A DNA stretch of 64,000 bases from Ricordea florida (lineage: Eukaryota > Cnidaria > Anthozoa > Corallimorpharia > Ricordeidae): positions 1,147,696-1,211,695 of the forward strand of contig OX453272.1 in NCBI GenBank assembly GCA_949710005.1, written 5' to 3'. This document shows, piece by piece, positions 25,101 through 37,100 of the stretch (positions are counted from its first letter, which is position 1; each line of letters begins with the position of its first letter). A model generated the notes under the pieces. The model did no database searches. It was not told the DNA's origin and worked only from the letters and a program-made list of their open reading frames with translations. A program made the position numbers and the translations under genes.

Positions 25101-28100
25101 CACTCTTTCTAGTCCATAGTTTAAAGTGCTCTCAAGTCGGTACGTGTTTGCCTGCCAAATACGAACTGTACCTGCAAAACAGCCATAGATACATGTGAGA
25201 CTTGCAACAGTGATATTTTATGGTATATACAAAGCATAACATAAAGTCATGGTTCATACAACTTCCAACAAAACAAAATTAAAGGACTTTTCAAAGACTT
25301 TGTCAGAACAAAAACTAGTTTTCAAGAACAGAGTTCTGTTGAAGAAATCGGAATTCTTTGTCCCCTTTTCATACATAACACATTCAACTAACTCATAACC
25401 AATGGCAGATATTTCAACCTTGGCTGATGAAACAACCCCACATCAGAGGTCTGGTGCAGAAAATTGAGACAAAGATCAAAAGTTTGCTTCATGTACACAT
25501 CCAATTGTTTACCGGTGTTTTTAGGTGGTTATGATTTTAAAGTCATTTGTGGACAAAATCATTAAATTTACCAGAAAATTGATAGGGCATACAAAGAAGA
25601 CTAAACTTCAAAGACATCTCAAGACCAATTAGAGAAATCAAGTACTTCACAGCTGGGTATTAACTTCAGACCATTACATTACAAGAAAGATCAAGAGCAG
25701 AAAATGTATAACTGCTATCAACAAGGAAAAAGTGAAATGAGCCATAAACATACCATCCTCAGAGCCTGTGAGAATTATTGGCAGTTCTGGATGGAAACCA
25801 ACACAGGAAATGTTCTGGACATGTCCCTCTAGTGTCTGCACACATGTCTTGTTCTAAATAAAATAAAATAAATACAGTATATCATTAGAAGAGGGCTTCA
25901 CACAACACTTTAGTCCTACCCAGTCCATGTATGGCACTGGGTGCCATACATGTACACCTGTACATGGACTGGATAGTATTTGCTGTTATCAGAAACCCAT
26001 AACACTTAAAATGTGTAACTGCCTTTGAATGTCTTTAACCACAGCTTGTCCACATCCACTAAACCAAGCACCATCTTTGGAAAAGCACGAGAAACCAAAC
26101 AATAAACTCAAAGACTGGAGGAAGTAGTTTCCAATTAATTAATATGGTACTTAGAATTACATGTGTGGGATCTTGACAAGCCGTTCACAAGAGTGACATG
26201 TTTCAAGTATTATGGGTTACTGCTGTTATGTATTGTTTCAAGGCAATTGCTTTAGAAAGGTTTTCTGCAATTCACAATACAGTAATTAATGTATTTACCG
26301 GTAGATAAGACAGACTTTTTTCACTCCAAAATGACCTTCCAAATCGGGATACGTCTTAAACACGGAACGACATGATCCATCGCACGCCTAAACCTAAAAG
26401 AGGGGATGAAGATTTGGAAGGACAGTGTCGAGGCAGCTTTTCGACGCCAGAACACAGATCTTGCTGTGATTCCTGGTGGACTTACCTCATTACTTCAGCC
26501 CCTTGATGTCTGTCTAAATAAACCTTTTAAAGATGTAAAGCGAGATCTGGATGGAGTGGATGGCAGAGGGAGTGCACAAATTTACAGCGGGCGGACGCCA
26601 GAAGAAGCCGTCAGAAGAACCCATTTGTTTGTGGATTGCACAAGCATGGCAGAACATCCCAGAGGAAATGATCATAAGGTCCTTCCTCAAATGCAGAATT
26701 TCCAACAGCCTCGATGGCACAGAGGATGAAATGACATGAGGAGAGTGATGATGAATCTGCCAAAGATTTAGATGACTCCTTTGTGCGAGCACTTTTTGAG
26801 TCAGACTCAGAGTCTGAATTTGAAGGTTTCGAACTTTGATCGTATGAACAATGAACATTTGAAATGAAATAAAGATGAGAACGTTGATACAGAACCATAA
26901 GTAAATGCTAGATCTGTCTTTTTACATTGATATTGAAATGTATTTTTAATATTTTAAGAGTGATTTTCTGTAAGATTCGAACTTCCGCCTGACACGGCAT
27001 CTCATCGATTTGGCTGATTTTTGGCATGAAGTCCTAGAATGGTGCCCTAAATACTGAATGCATATTCTTTGGTTTGAATTCTCTTTCCTTTGAAAGATAC
27101 AGAAATGACGGTTTGACCGGGCTTCCGGAGGGCCGCCATATTGGCCGATTTAGGAAGTTTTTAAAGCATTTATTTCGGCCTTGGCATAGAAATAAATTGT
27201 CCATTACTCGTACAGCTAAAAAGAACTATCCTTTAACTTTGTATTTACGTACATTTAATTGAAAACGGTTCAGCATGAGCTTGGAACGGTTGAATTGTCT
27301 TACCACATATTTTCGGTATTCGGAATGCAGACAAATTTAGTAGAAATTGAAAAGTATATATCACCCATGCCACATCGAATTAGAACAAACCACCTTACCT
27401 GAATGGAGTTTGTTTATAGGCAAGTTAGACCGATGAATAAAAAAATTGGGCAAATGCCATGGAGAAGAAATATGTTAACATCAATGTGCAATGATTTCAG
27501 CCCGGCCATTGCCCGAGTTTGCCCTCAGTCATTTACAAAGCAAATCGGTGAATCTTGCTCGAAAACTTCTTTAATGAATCTTGCCTCGTCCAGGTTATTA
27601 TCTAACGCTAAATAACACTTCACTTTTTATGGAAAAGAATGGTGAGTCTTTCCCGATTTTGCGTCTGTATTTTGCGAATATAAATATTACGTTATACACA
27701 CGTTTGATTCACTCACACGCAGTCATGTCATGCTTCAATTTGTCACATCATGTCCGCACTAATTCAATTTCTTTATTTCCCACTATATCATACTGTTTGC
27801 AGTCAAATACATATAACAACCAATTCCGTCTGCAAATAAAGATAACACAACCTTTACAAAATTTTAGCAAACGCTAACTAGACTCAACAATGTATAAATA
27901 CAGCTTTATGCAAATTCCTGCACAGTGTTCGGTACGAGGAAAAATTTTCTAAAGCGACTCTTCCCCTTTTAGTATATTCCCGCCACTGGACTTAAAGCGT
28001 AATCATTGAAAAGGATTCTACTAAGTGGTATGAGAATGAAAAAAAAAAACAGCTTATTAAGTCAACTTACGTGATGGTAACATCAGCACTGTATGAAAGT

Positions 28101-31100
28101 CCGAAAGTTATTGCGCACGACGAAACAATAATATCTTGGGAGAAAGAAATGCATGCTGGAACGCAAGCAGGAATGAACATACTTTATGAGATGTCAACGT
28201 CTTCGTGGGCTGTCAGTTCTTCCCGTGCTTTCAGTTTGGAAAGAAGGTAAGTTATTGTTTTCTTCTCTAACAATGACATTCAATTTCCCTTAATTTTCGA
28301 CAAATCCGGTTATTTTATATCATCCTGGAATTCCAGAAAATAACAAGTCATCTTTTTCAACGAGGAAGTGCTGCCACCGGTTACGGTGAAATTTCACTTA
28401 CAGGGGGTTGTCATTAACGGTGTGAGATTAACTACAAGCCAAGTGGAATGTAAGTTTAATCAAGTTTATTCCTTAACAGAAATATGGTCAGATGTGGGTA
28501 TGCTAAATTTGTTAACGGGGTGGCTTGTGGAGTAACTATTGCATCAAGCGAGTGCTTGACGTTAAAGCAGTGTTCCAGAAACATCAAACCCCATTTAAGA
28601 GGACTGAAAGTGGCGGATAAAAATCTAAAGGACGAGATACAGTTACTTTTGGGGCGAGCAGGTAAGGAATGAATATTTTATTTTGATATAGTTAAGTGCA
28701 TTACTGAAAAATTTTAACACAAAATTGGCACGAGTCGAGCTAGCCCGGGGCGAGCATAATTTGGCGCGAACATTCTAGGCGGGAATGGACTGTTTCTAAA
28801 TAACACCTTTCCAGGAGTAGCTGTTGTCAAAAAGAAATGATTTTACAAGTCTTACGGAATATTTAGAGGCTAACTTTTACGAGCTTCTTCTGGTAAACGC
28901 CACGTGAATTATGTTCTGATCTTTTTAAAATCGGCGCACAGCGGCAAAAATGTTATTCCGGACTTGAGAGCCTTGGGTACTCTTTGGCCGCGCGGTAACT
29001 CCCATGCGACACTACGGTCTAGTATGGAGGGATTTGTTGCGATTCTTATTCCTGGTATACAATGTTTGCGCTAGGCACTACGCAACCTAAAGTATAGTAG
29101 TGCACATACCTAGCCAGTAAGTTTGAGCGTAAGAAAAAAGGAATGATTGGGTGTAAGAAGGGCGGGGGCGGGGGGGAGGGGTGGAGGGCAACCAAAAAAA
29201 TCTTTCCGAGAGCACGGCAGCAGATTAGCATTTCTCGTTCTAATTTGCAAAAGTAATCTACAAAACCATTTTGAAGAACCTAATCTTTACCGACGGATTC
29301 CGTGGGTTAATATATTTATATATTTTTTTTACTATATTTTGTAGGTTTGTTTTCCTCAGAGGTAGAAGCTGAGAAAATAACTATCTGTCCCCGGCATCGC
29401 GATGTGTATGGAACTCGGTGGAAGTGCAACAAAAGACGATGTGTTATTCCCAGCGTCATTAGCGGTCACACCGGTATACCACCTCCAAAAGGTGACCGAG
29501 GAGTCACCTTTTTACAAGCAGAATCGATATTCAGTGTTTTGGGAGTACTAGTACCAGTCGGAGTACGTAAGTATCACTAAATATAAGTAAAATTTCCAAT
29601 CAACGATACTTTACGTACACCAAGTTACAACTTTAAGTTCGCTACGGTCATTACGATCGTCAACGGCGCCCACCTTTATTCGGTGATTAAAGCTACGTGC
29701 ATTTCTGTGATAAAACTGGCCTCTTCATTCAAATACTACCTGGCTTTAGTAACTGTTCTAACATCTTGTTAAGTCATGAAGTCGATCCAAGGGTCTGGTA
29801 CTTTGGAGCAATCGTCCTTTCTTGCCACGTTTCGCTATCGTTCGATTCCTCTTCAGTAATCTACGTACGTTACTTCTACTCTTTTCTACCTTTCCCTGCC
29901 AACGAACACCAATTACATGAATTCTGAGGATTATGATATGAGCAGTTATTTCGTTATCGTTTATTACGTTTGGATCAAATGTTTAATTCTAGCTTATATT
30001 TGCCTATTTTGATATTTGCTTTTTGTTTCTTTTTCTTAGCTATTTGTCGACAGTGCAGAGACAAAGTAAAAAAAATCCGTGAAGAAGAAAAACTAACAAA
30101 TTGTCAAGTAGACAGTTCTACAAAAAAAGTCCAAGAGAGAACAAGCAGTTTGCATGCAACGAAACAGTGTTCTGATTTAAGCATCGACGATTGCGATAGA
30201 AAGGAATGTGAAGGAATTTATAGTGATGCTAATGTTGATGACGGCGTTAGGGATCTTTCTAAATTCCATGCGGATGGCAATAGCATTGAGGGTAGCCTTT
30301 ATAGTTGTACTAAAGGCGATGACATCTGCAAAGTTCAAGTGCCCGGTGGCGTTGGTGATAGTGGTAGTAACGATTGTTCGTGTAGCGACGATAATTTTGG
30401 TTGCAATAACGTTGGCGATAAGAGAGATGTTGACGTTGATATTAATAATCAGGAAGATGACGGCTGTGATTATGTTTGCACTCTAGCCGCTCCAAGTGAC
30501 ACTGTTAGTGGTCGGGATGATAATGGTGATAGTGGCGGAAATAGTGGTGATGATGATGTTTGTTGTGGAGACACTAGTGGGACCAATTGCGAATATAAAG
30601 GCAACTCCCTGGTATACTACATTTGTTTTTCCGGTATCTGTTTCTATACGAGCTACATCTTACCAATTTGAAAAGCAATTGACTTTAACGAGTTGAAAAT
30701 TAATAAAATTTTAGCCCTTCTCCCCTGGTTACCAATGATTAAAATTTTTAAAACTAAAACAACTTATTAATTAAATTTGCAGGTTCTTTCACCCATAGAA
30801 GCTGAGAGAAGAAAGTTACAAAAAGTCGAAAAAGAAAGAGTAAGTCTAGTTGCAGATGCGATGAGATCGCATGTGGTAGAATTTAGAAAAACTCAGTTGA
30901 ACAAATTTCTTAAAAGTTGCGGCTTAGCTCCAGTTCGTAAGGTAGACATGGGATCACCAACAGCAGCAGAAAGAACAAGAAGAAGAAACATAGCTGAAGC
31001 ATGCCAAGTTATGGTTGCTGTTTTGCGATTACTGTCACCAAATTATCCCTGTGAACTGTGGCTAAACGTAAAGGACTCTAACGACATGTGTGAAGCTTTA

Positions 31101-34100
31101 GAAGTACGTAAAGAGGTTGCCTTAAGAGAAGATGACGTGAAGTATCTGCGAGCGCTTGCTGAATCATACAATAACGCCACAAGTGCAACTGTTAAACTGC
31201 AAATTCTTTCTATAATGGCGGATATCACCACTTTGCAAGAAATACGCAATTACATTCCAGGCCTAACAAAATATATGTTTTGTCAAGCAAGACAACATAT
31301 TTTAGTTTCTGGGCGAGGAGCTCCTGTAATTGCAAAACAAAGCCCGAGATGGAGAATCGATCTTAACCAGTTGGATCACTTCTTGGATTTTATTACCAGT
31401 CCCTACATCGTGCAGGATTTACCATTCGGTGAACGGTTTCTGAAATTGTCGACTGGGGAAGTAGTGCAGACACCGAATGTTATCAGAGTATCGGTCAGCG
31501 GACACATCATTGACCAATACGTACAGTATTGCAACGAAACAGAGGTGAAACCTCTAAGCAACAGCACATTACGACGCATTTTATCGTCCTGTCAGGCATC
31601 TACGCGAAAGTCCTTACAAGGTCTCGATTATTTTGTTTGTGAGGGTAGCAAGGCCTTTGATGACTTGGAACAACTCATTGGGAACCTTGTTGACAGTGGG
31701 TTTGACGCACGTACAGCGCAAAACCTTCAGATGAAGTTAAAGGAGGGAAAGAATTACGTTAAAACGGATTTCAAAGTAAGAACCTATGATAATATAACTA
31801 TTAAATATGTGTAATTCCAGAAAATGTCCAAATGCCCCTCCCCCACGGAGGGCAACGGAAATTCGGAAGGGAGGGGGGGTCCATAAGATAGCAACTTTTG
31901 AGGGGGTGGGGGTGGCAAGCTATTAGTTATTTTACTCTCAATCGGTGTTCCAAAGCAATTTTTTTTCATCGATGATCTTTTATTTGCGGTCGGTTGAGTG
32001 CTTTTTTACAGCTTGCACGATTTTATATAACAATTGTCGTCGGCTTGTGAATAAACGTCTGGTTATCTATGGGTTGCTTTGTTGCACAATATATTGCGGT
32101 ATTCAATATAATGTGGTCATGTTGTATTAAGCTTTCCTCTAACACGTTTTTAACTGAAAAGAAGTAATTGAAGTTCATTGGTTTAAGAGAAGGGGTACGA
32201 CAAACACCCCCTGAAATAGGGATTCCAGGGGGTGGGGGTCTAAAACAAAAGTGCCCTCCGTGAGGGTATGGATATTTTTCTACCTACCTTTCTTTCGGCG
32301 CTCCTGATTTGAAGAAGAGTGTACTTTAAAGCACACAGTTTATAATGACGAGTGGGAGTGATACAGTGGGGAAAAGGTTTTTTTATGGCGAATTATTTGC
32401 CAATCCGATCTGTCAAATGATGCACTGTCAAAAATAACACTTTCGTCATTGTTTAGTGTCTCTGTCATATTTTATGTATATTCTCCAGAATAGCCTGGTC
32501 TCGCGTAATTTTGCTCTGAGACTATCTTGCTTCTACAATAGGTTCATGTTTCCAGCTCTTCGCGCGTGTCAGATCACTGTAGCCAATATGCACTAAGTGA
32601 CAGCAAAGATCCTGCTTTTAGAGGTACCTGCACTCAAGATCATGACCTGATCTGCAATCGCTGTGAAGACCTTAAAGCTGTTCTGTCCGACACCCAAAAG
32701 GCAATTCAGGAATCCTGCTTCGAGTGCCAGTATGATAAGGAGGATGCTCTTCACAGATTTCAAGAAGCAACTCGAGCAATTCAGCTCTGGAAGTCACACC
32801 AGCTCAGACTTGTTAATCAGGATAATGCCCGTACAGACGTTATTGAATGCCTCGATGACAGCAAAGTGCTCCTTGTACAAGACTGGGCTATGAAATTTCT
32901 CCCTCGTCAGTACCGAGAATCCCAAGGAGAATGGTTTGCGAAAAAAGGGATCTCCTGGCACATCACTGTAGCGATCAGAAAGAAAGAGAGTGAACTTGAA
33001 ACACAGGCGTTCGTGCATGTAGTTGAGAAGTGTATCCAGGACAGCCCTTGTGTTGTCCAGTTAATGGAACATGTTCTTTCTACTCTCAAGAGGGAACACC
33101 GTGAGATCAAAAGCGCCTTTTATCGCCAAGACAATGCAGGCTGCTACCATGCAGCCAACACCATCCTTGCCTGTAAAGACATCAGCCAGCGATCGGGAAT
33201 CTTCATTCAACAATTAGACTTCTCCGATCCGCAAGGAGGAAAGGGCGCTTGTGACCGTTTTGCAGCAACAATGAAAAACCATGTACGCTCTTTTGTTAAC
33301 GAAGGTAACGACGTCCTTACAGCAGAGCAATTTCTTTCTGCGCTTACCTCACGAGGTGGAGTGTCTGGAGCCCGAGTGTCTCTGGTGCAAGGCAACAGTT
33401 CTAATAAAACCAATGTAAAGTGGCCAGGAATCAGCAAGCTGAACAATTTTGAGTTTAGCAGTGATGGAGTGAGGGTATGGCGAGCTTATCAAGTTGGCGA
33501 AGGAAAGTTTTTCCCTTGGTCAGAATTTGGAGGTACTTTTTATTCTCTTTATCTATCTCTCTCACTAACTCTCCCTCTCCCCTATGGCTACTCTCCTCCA
33601 CCCCCCCCCCCCCCCCAAAAAAAAGACTTTGCTTCAATCGTTTGAAAATTGGTGTTTGGCTTTTTTATTGCAGTGGGCGCTGTTTGATATTTACTATTTT
33701 ATGCTTCAGAAAAGGAATATCCTATCAATTCAATGACGAATGCCACGTTTTCAAATGGAGACTTTCGCCCCTTAAAAACCCGAAAAAAGAAACAGGTAGT
33801 TCAGCAGGAGACGTTAGCCGAGGTCGACAGTGAAGAAGAAAAAGAGGAGACTGAGGGGACCGCCTGTGGGAGATTGTTTTCTTGTCCAAACGAAGGGTGC
33901 GTTCGTGTCTATACCCGTTACGGATCTATGGTCAATCATGTTACCTACGGAAAATGTGACTTCAGAGAAGAAAGAGAATCTGTAATGGACACTGCAAAGG
34001 TCTTGTACAGTAAAAAGCTTTGGGTCAGTGATGGTCGTATTTCAGCTACAGCAAACGTCCATTGCAATCAAGCAACATCAAGTGGTTTACACCAGAACGA

Positions 34101-37100
34101 AGGAGAAGGCTGGGCACTGAAATCGATCAAGAAAAACAAACCTTTCGGTGACAAACAGAAAAAATTCCTAGAAGAAAAGTTCATGGTTGGCGAAACGACG
34201 GGAAGAAAGTTGGATCCTGTAACTGTAGCCAGAGAAATGAAAACTGCTCGCCAAGATGGTAACGGAGAGAGACTTTTTTCTTCTTCGGAAGTATTGACCG
34301 CGACCCAGATTCAAAGTTTTTTCTCTAGAAGGGCAAGATGTGGGAGATTTTCTGAAAATGACCCAGAAAATCAGGAAGCTGTCCAAGTGGAAGAAGAACT
34401 TGAAGACTTTCGGAGAGATGTAATTGAGCAAGTGCAGCCCAGGCATCCAATCATGTATGATGCCCACAACTTGTGTGATCTTGTAGCTTCAGGGAAACTA
34501 AAGAAACTCACAGTACCGAAGCTTAAGGAAATCTGTAGCGCTTTTGAGCTGAATCTTCCTGAGGAACGGAAGAAAGCCCCTTTTGTAGATGCTTTGACCA
34601 AATTAGTTAAGAATTGCTCGTGTTGGTCCTCTTGAATGACAAATTGTATCAAATCTCCACAAATGTGATTAAGTCAAAGCATAGCAGTCCCTTTACACGT
34701 AAGATGTACAATGAGGTTACAATAAGCTTGGACTTAAGGGAGTACTCCTGTTTTTTTTTGGAGGGGGGGGGGTGTGGGGTGATAAAGGTATATACATTTG
34801 CCAGTTAGTTCTCTAATAGGCTCAGAGGCACCTTGTTGTAGTGGTGGGCTATCTGGCATTTGTCTTCTTATTATTCACTTCATATCTCAACAACCCTCCA
34901 ATCCAGTCTTTTCCAATTTTCCCGAAATGTTTAACACCCCCTCCCTCAAATTTCATTGGAAAAGTTATTCAAAATTTTTTTAAAAACTCTTTGAACCTAG
35001 GAATCTGAACGATTATTGATTCATTTTTTGAATGAATGAAAACCAGCACTTTCAACCAGAGCCCCCACTGGCTACCTTGAATCCATTTTTAATAATCCTT
35101 TATCTCGCGAGAAAAAAAGCGAAAAAAAAAAGGTTAGTTGAGCCAAGCATCGGTTCGTACTGTCTTGTCTGTGCTTTTTTTAGGCTATTTATGTTCACAC
35201 TATACCGAGTATCTCTTCATGCCGACACGAAAAGCTATCTGGAAAAGTATGAATACCTATCCGATATGTGACACTCCACTTTATAATTTGGCGCAGCAAA
35301 GCGCTTCGCTCCGTTACAGAAATCGCGCTGAAATCACCGTTCTAATGCGTGAGCAAAAGTCCCATCCATATTTTTATCGTGTCGGCGCAAAAGGTATCTA
35401 GTGTGAACATAGCTTTAGCTTTAGGTGTGTAACAAGGTCCAGGCGTTCAGTGAGAGGGGCGCCTTTGGCTGATTTTTGTCCTTACATCTCTGCGTCGTCC
35501 CTCTAATCTAAACGCCTAGAACAGACTATTTCCGGGTGAAGAATTAGACAGTAATGGCAGTAACCACTTGTTAGGAATGAGGCTACCATCAACGATCAAA
35601 AGAATTGTACCTTTGCCACGCCCAATGTGTGAAAACCGGAAATAGTGATGTTCATTTCAGACCCTGAATAGCTCATTTCTTAGAGCGGGAGCGTCAAGAA
35701 TATAGGAAGGAAAGTGTAAAGTTAAAGGAAAGTTGATTTCGATCTCACACCACAAGGCAAGTGGTTTTATTTAGCTTTAACATCTTCAAAAACTAATTAT
35801 CTGGTTTTGATTTGAGCATGATAATTGCGAGCAGTTGTTGTTAGGTGTTGTTGTTCCGGCTGCTCGAAAGCAGGAGTTGTAACGCCATGTTGAACGTGAC
35901 TACCGACGTTTCGCAGAGAAAATGCCGTTTTGAGATATCTCTGAATGTGGAAATTGTACATCTTTATATATTTTGTTTCAATTTTTCTCCTTTGTGATAT
36001 CTTTCAAAAGTTTTAGTTTTGGGAAAATTACGATATAGTTCCCACGTGGCGTCCGCGGTACCCGTAAATGCACAAGCGACACATTTATATTTATAGTTTA
36101 CCATTCCGCTGATGAAATCCGGCTTTTTGCAGTGTTTCTGACAGCAATTCTGTCACTGTCATTAAAGAGGCCATTTTTGATATACTTTTTACTCAGATTT
36201 GGACAGAAATTATTTTATTTATCACTATTTTTGGCAACATCAGTGAGCATTTGTGTGTAATTTAATTAGCAAAGCGACTAGAACATGCTGCCCATTTAAA
36301 AAATTTCTTTCTGTCGCGTTGCATTTGCCCAATTTTTTTATTAACGATATCGATTTGGCTACAATCAGTCAGTATTTAGGCAAAGCAGCAAGTTTCAATC
36401 CTGTGTGGCAAGGGAGATATACGCCTTTGGATTGTTGGTAATTTTGAGAGCATAAATTATGCAAAAAGTGTGCACGACCGAAAGTTGAGCCGGTCTTGGC
36501 GAAAAAGCTGCTATGTACGGAGTAAACTTCAAAATTATAATAAGGAAGGATAGTTTTTGACATGTATCTCATCAGTGATAGAATTGCTTCAAAGACAGGC
36601 TTGCAGTTGGATTCGTAAAACCTCCTTCGATTTAACCAATATGGCGCAGGGCGAAGGTTCCAAAAAACGGTCATGTTGGTAATTTTCAAAGTAAGAAGAT
36701 TTAGAACCTAAAAATATTCATTTCTTATTTAAGACCCAAAACCAACTTTACATGCTAATTTTCAGCCAATTCGGTGAGATAGCGTGGCAGCGACTTTTAT
36801 ATATAGTTCGAATCTTACAGACAATTGCTCTTAATGTGTACATATCATGCAATAACAGTGTTGCATCCAGGTTTTACTGAGTAGGGGTCCTCTGGACCCC
36901 TTGGACAAATATCTGGGGGTCCAGACCAGAATTTTGGGGGTCCTATCATAAATATTGGCTTAAATCACCTCTTAATTTGATGATGAGGACAAGAGTGAAA
37001 AATCGCATTGTCGGTGTCCGCCATTTTGAAAACTGCGATTACTGGGCCAAGTAAATGTTTCTTCATTCACCTCAGTGTGACGCTGCAGCTCCCTCAAACT

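Larger units (their letters stand above)
26958..36830 (+). mobile_element. 9.9-kb TTAA-flanked DNA transposon (Kolobok-like) with a multi-exon gene
   Basis: TTAA flanks both ends (26954-26957, 36831-36834). The termini GAGTGATTTTCTGTAAGATT and GAGCAATTGTCTGTAAGATT (complement) match, and a diverged inverted repeat continues for about 290 bp (to about 27,250 and about 36,500). TTAA targets with purine-purine 5' ends are the hallmark of Kolobok; piggyBac is unlikely because the ends do not begin CCY. Inside is a six-exon plus-strand gene with a DDE-like domain. It is nested in the pogo remnant and antisense to COPB2. Superfamily assignment is inference. Confidence 0.65.

Noticed and set aside
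36369..36689. 106-aa minus-strand frame
   Set aside because: Overlaps the terminal repeat of the TTAA element; no protein similarity visible.
26958..36830. piggyBac assignment for the 9.9-kb TTAA element
   Set aside because: Termini begin GAG rather than CCY, and the encoded protein lacks the piggyBac pattern.
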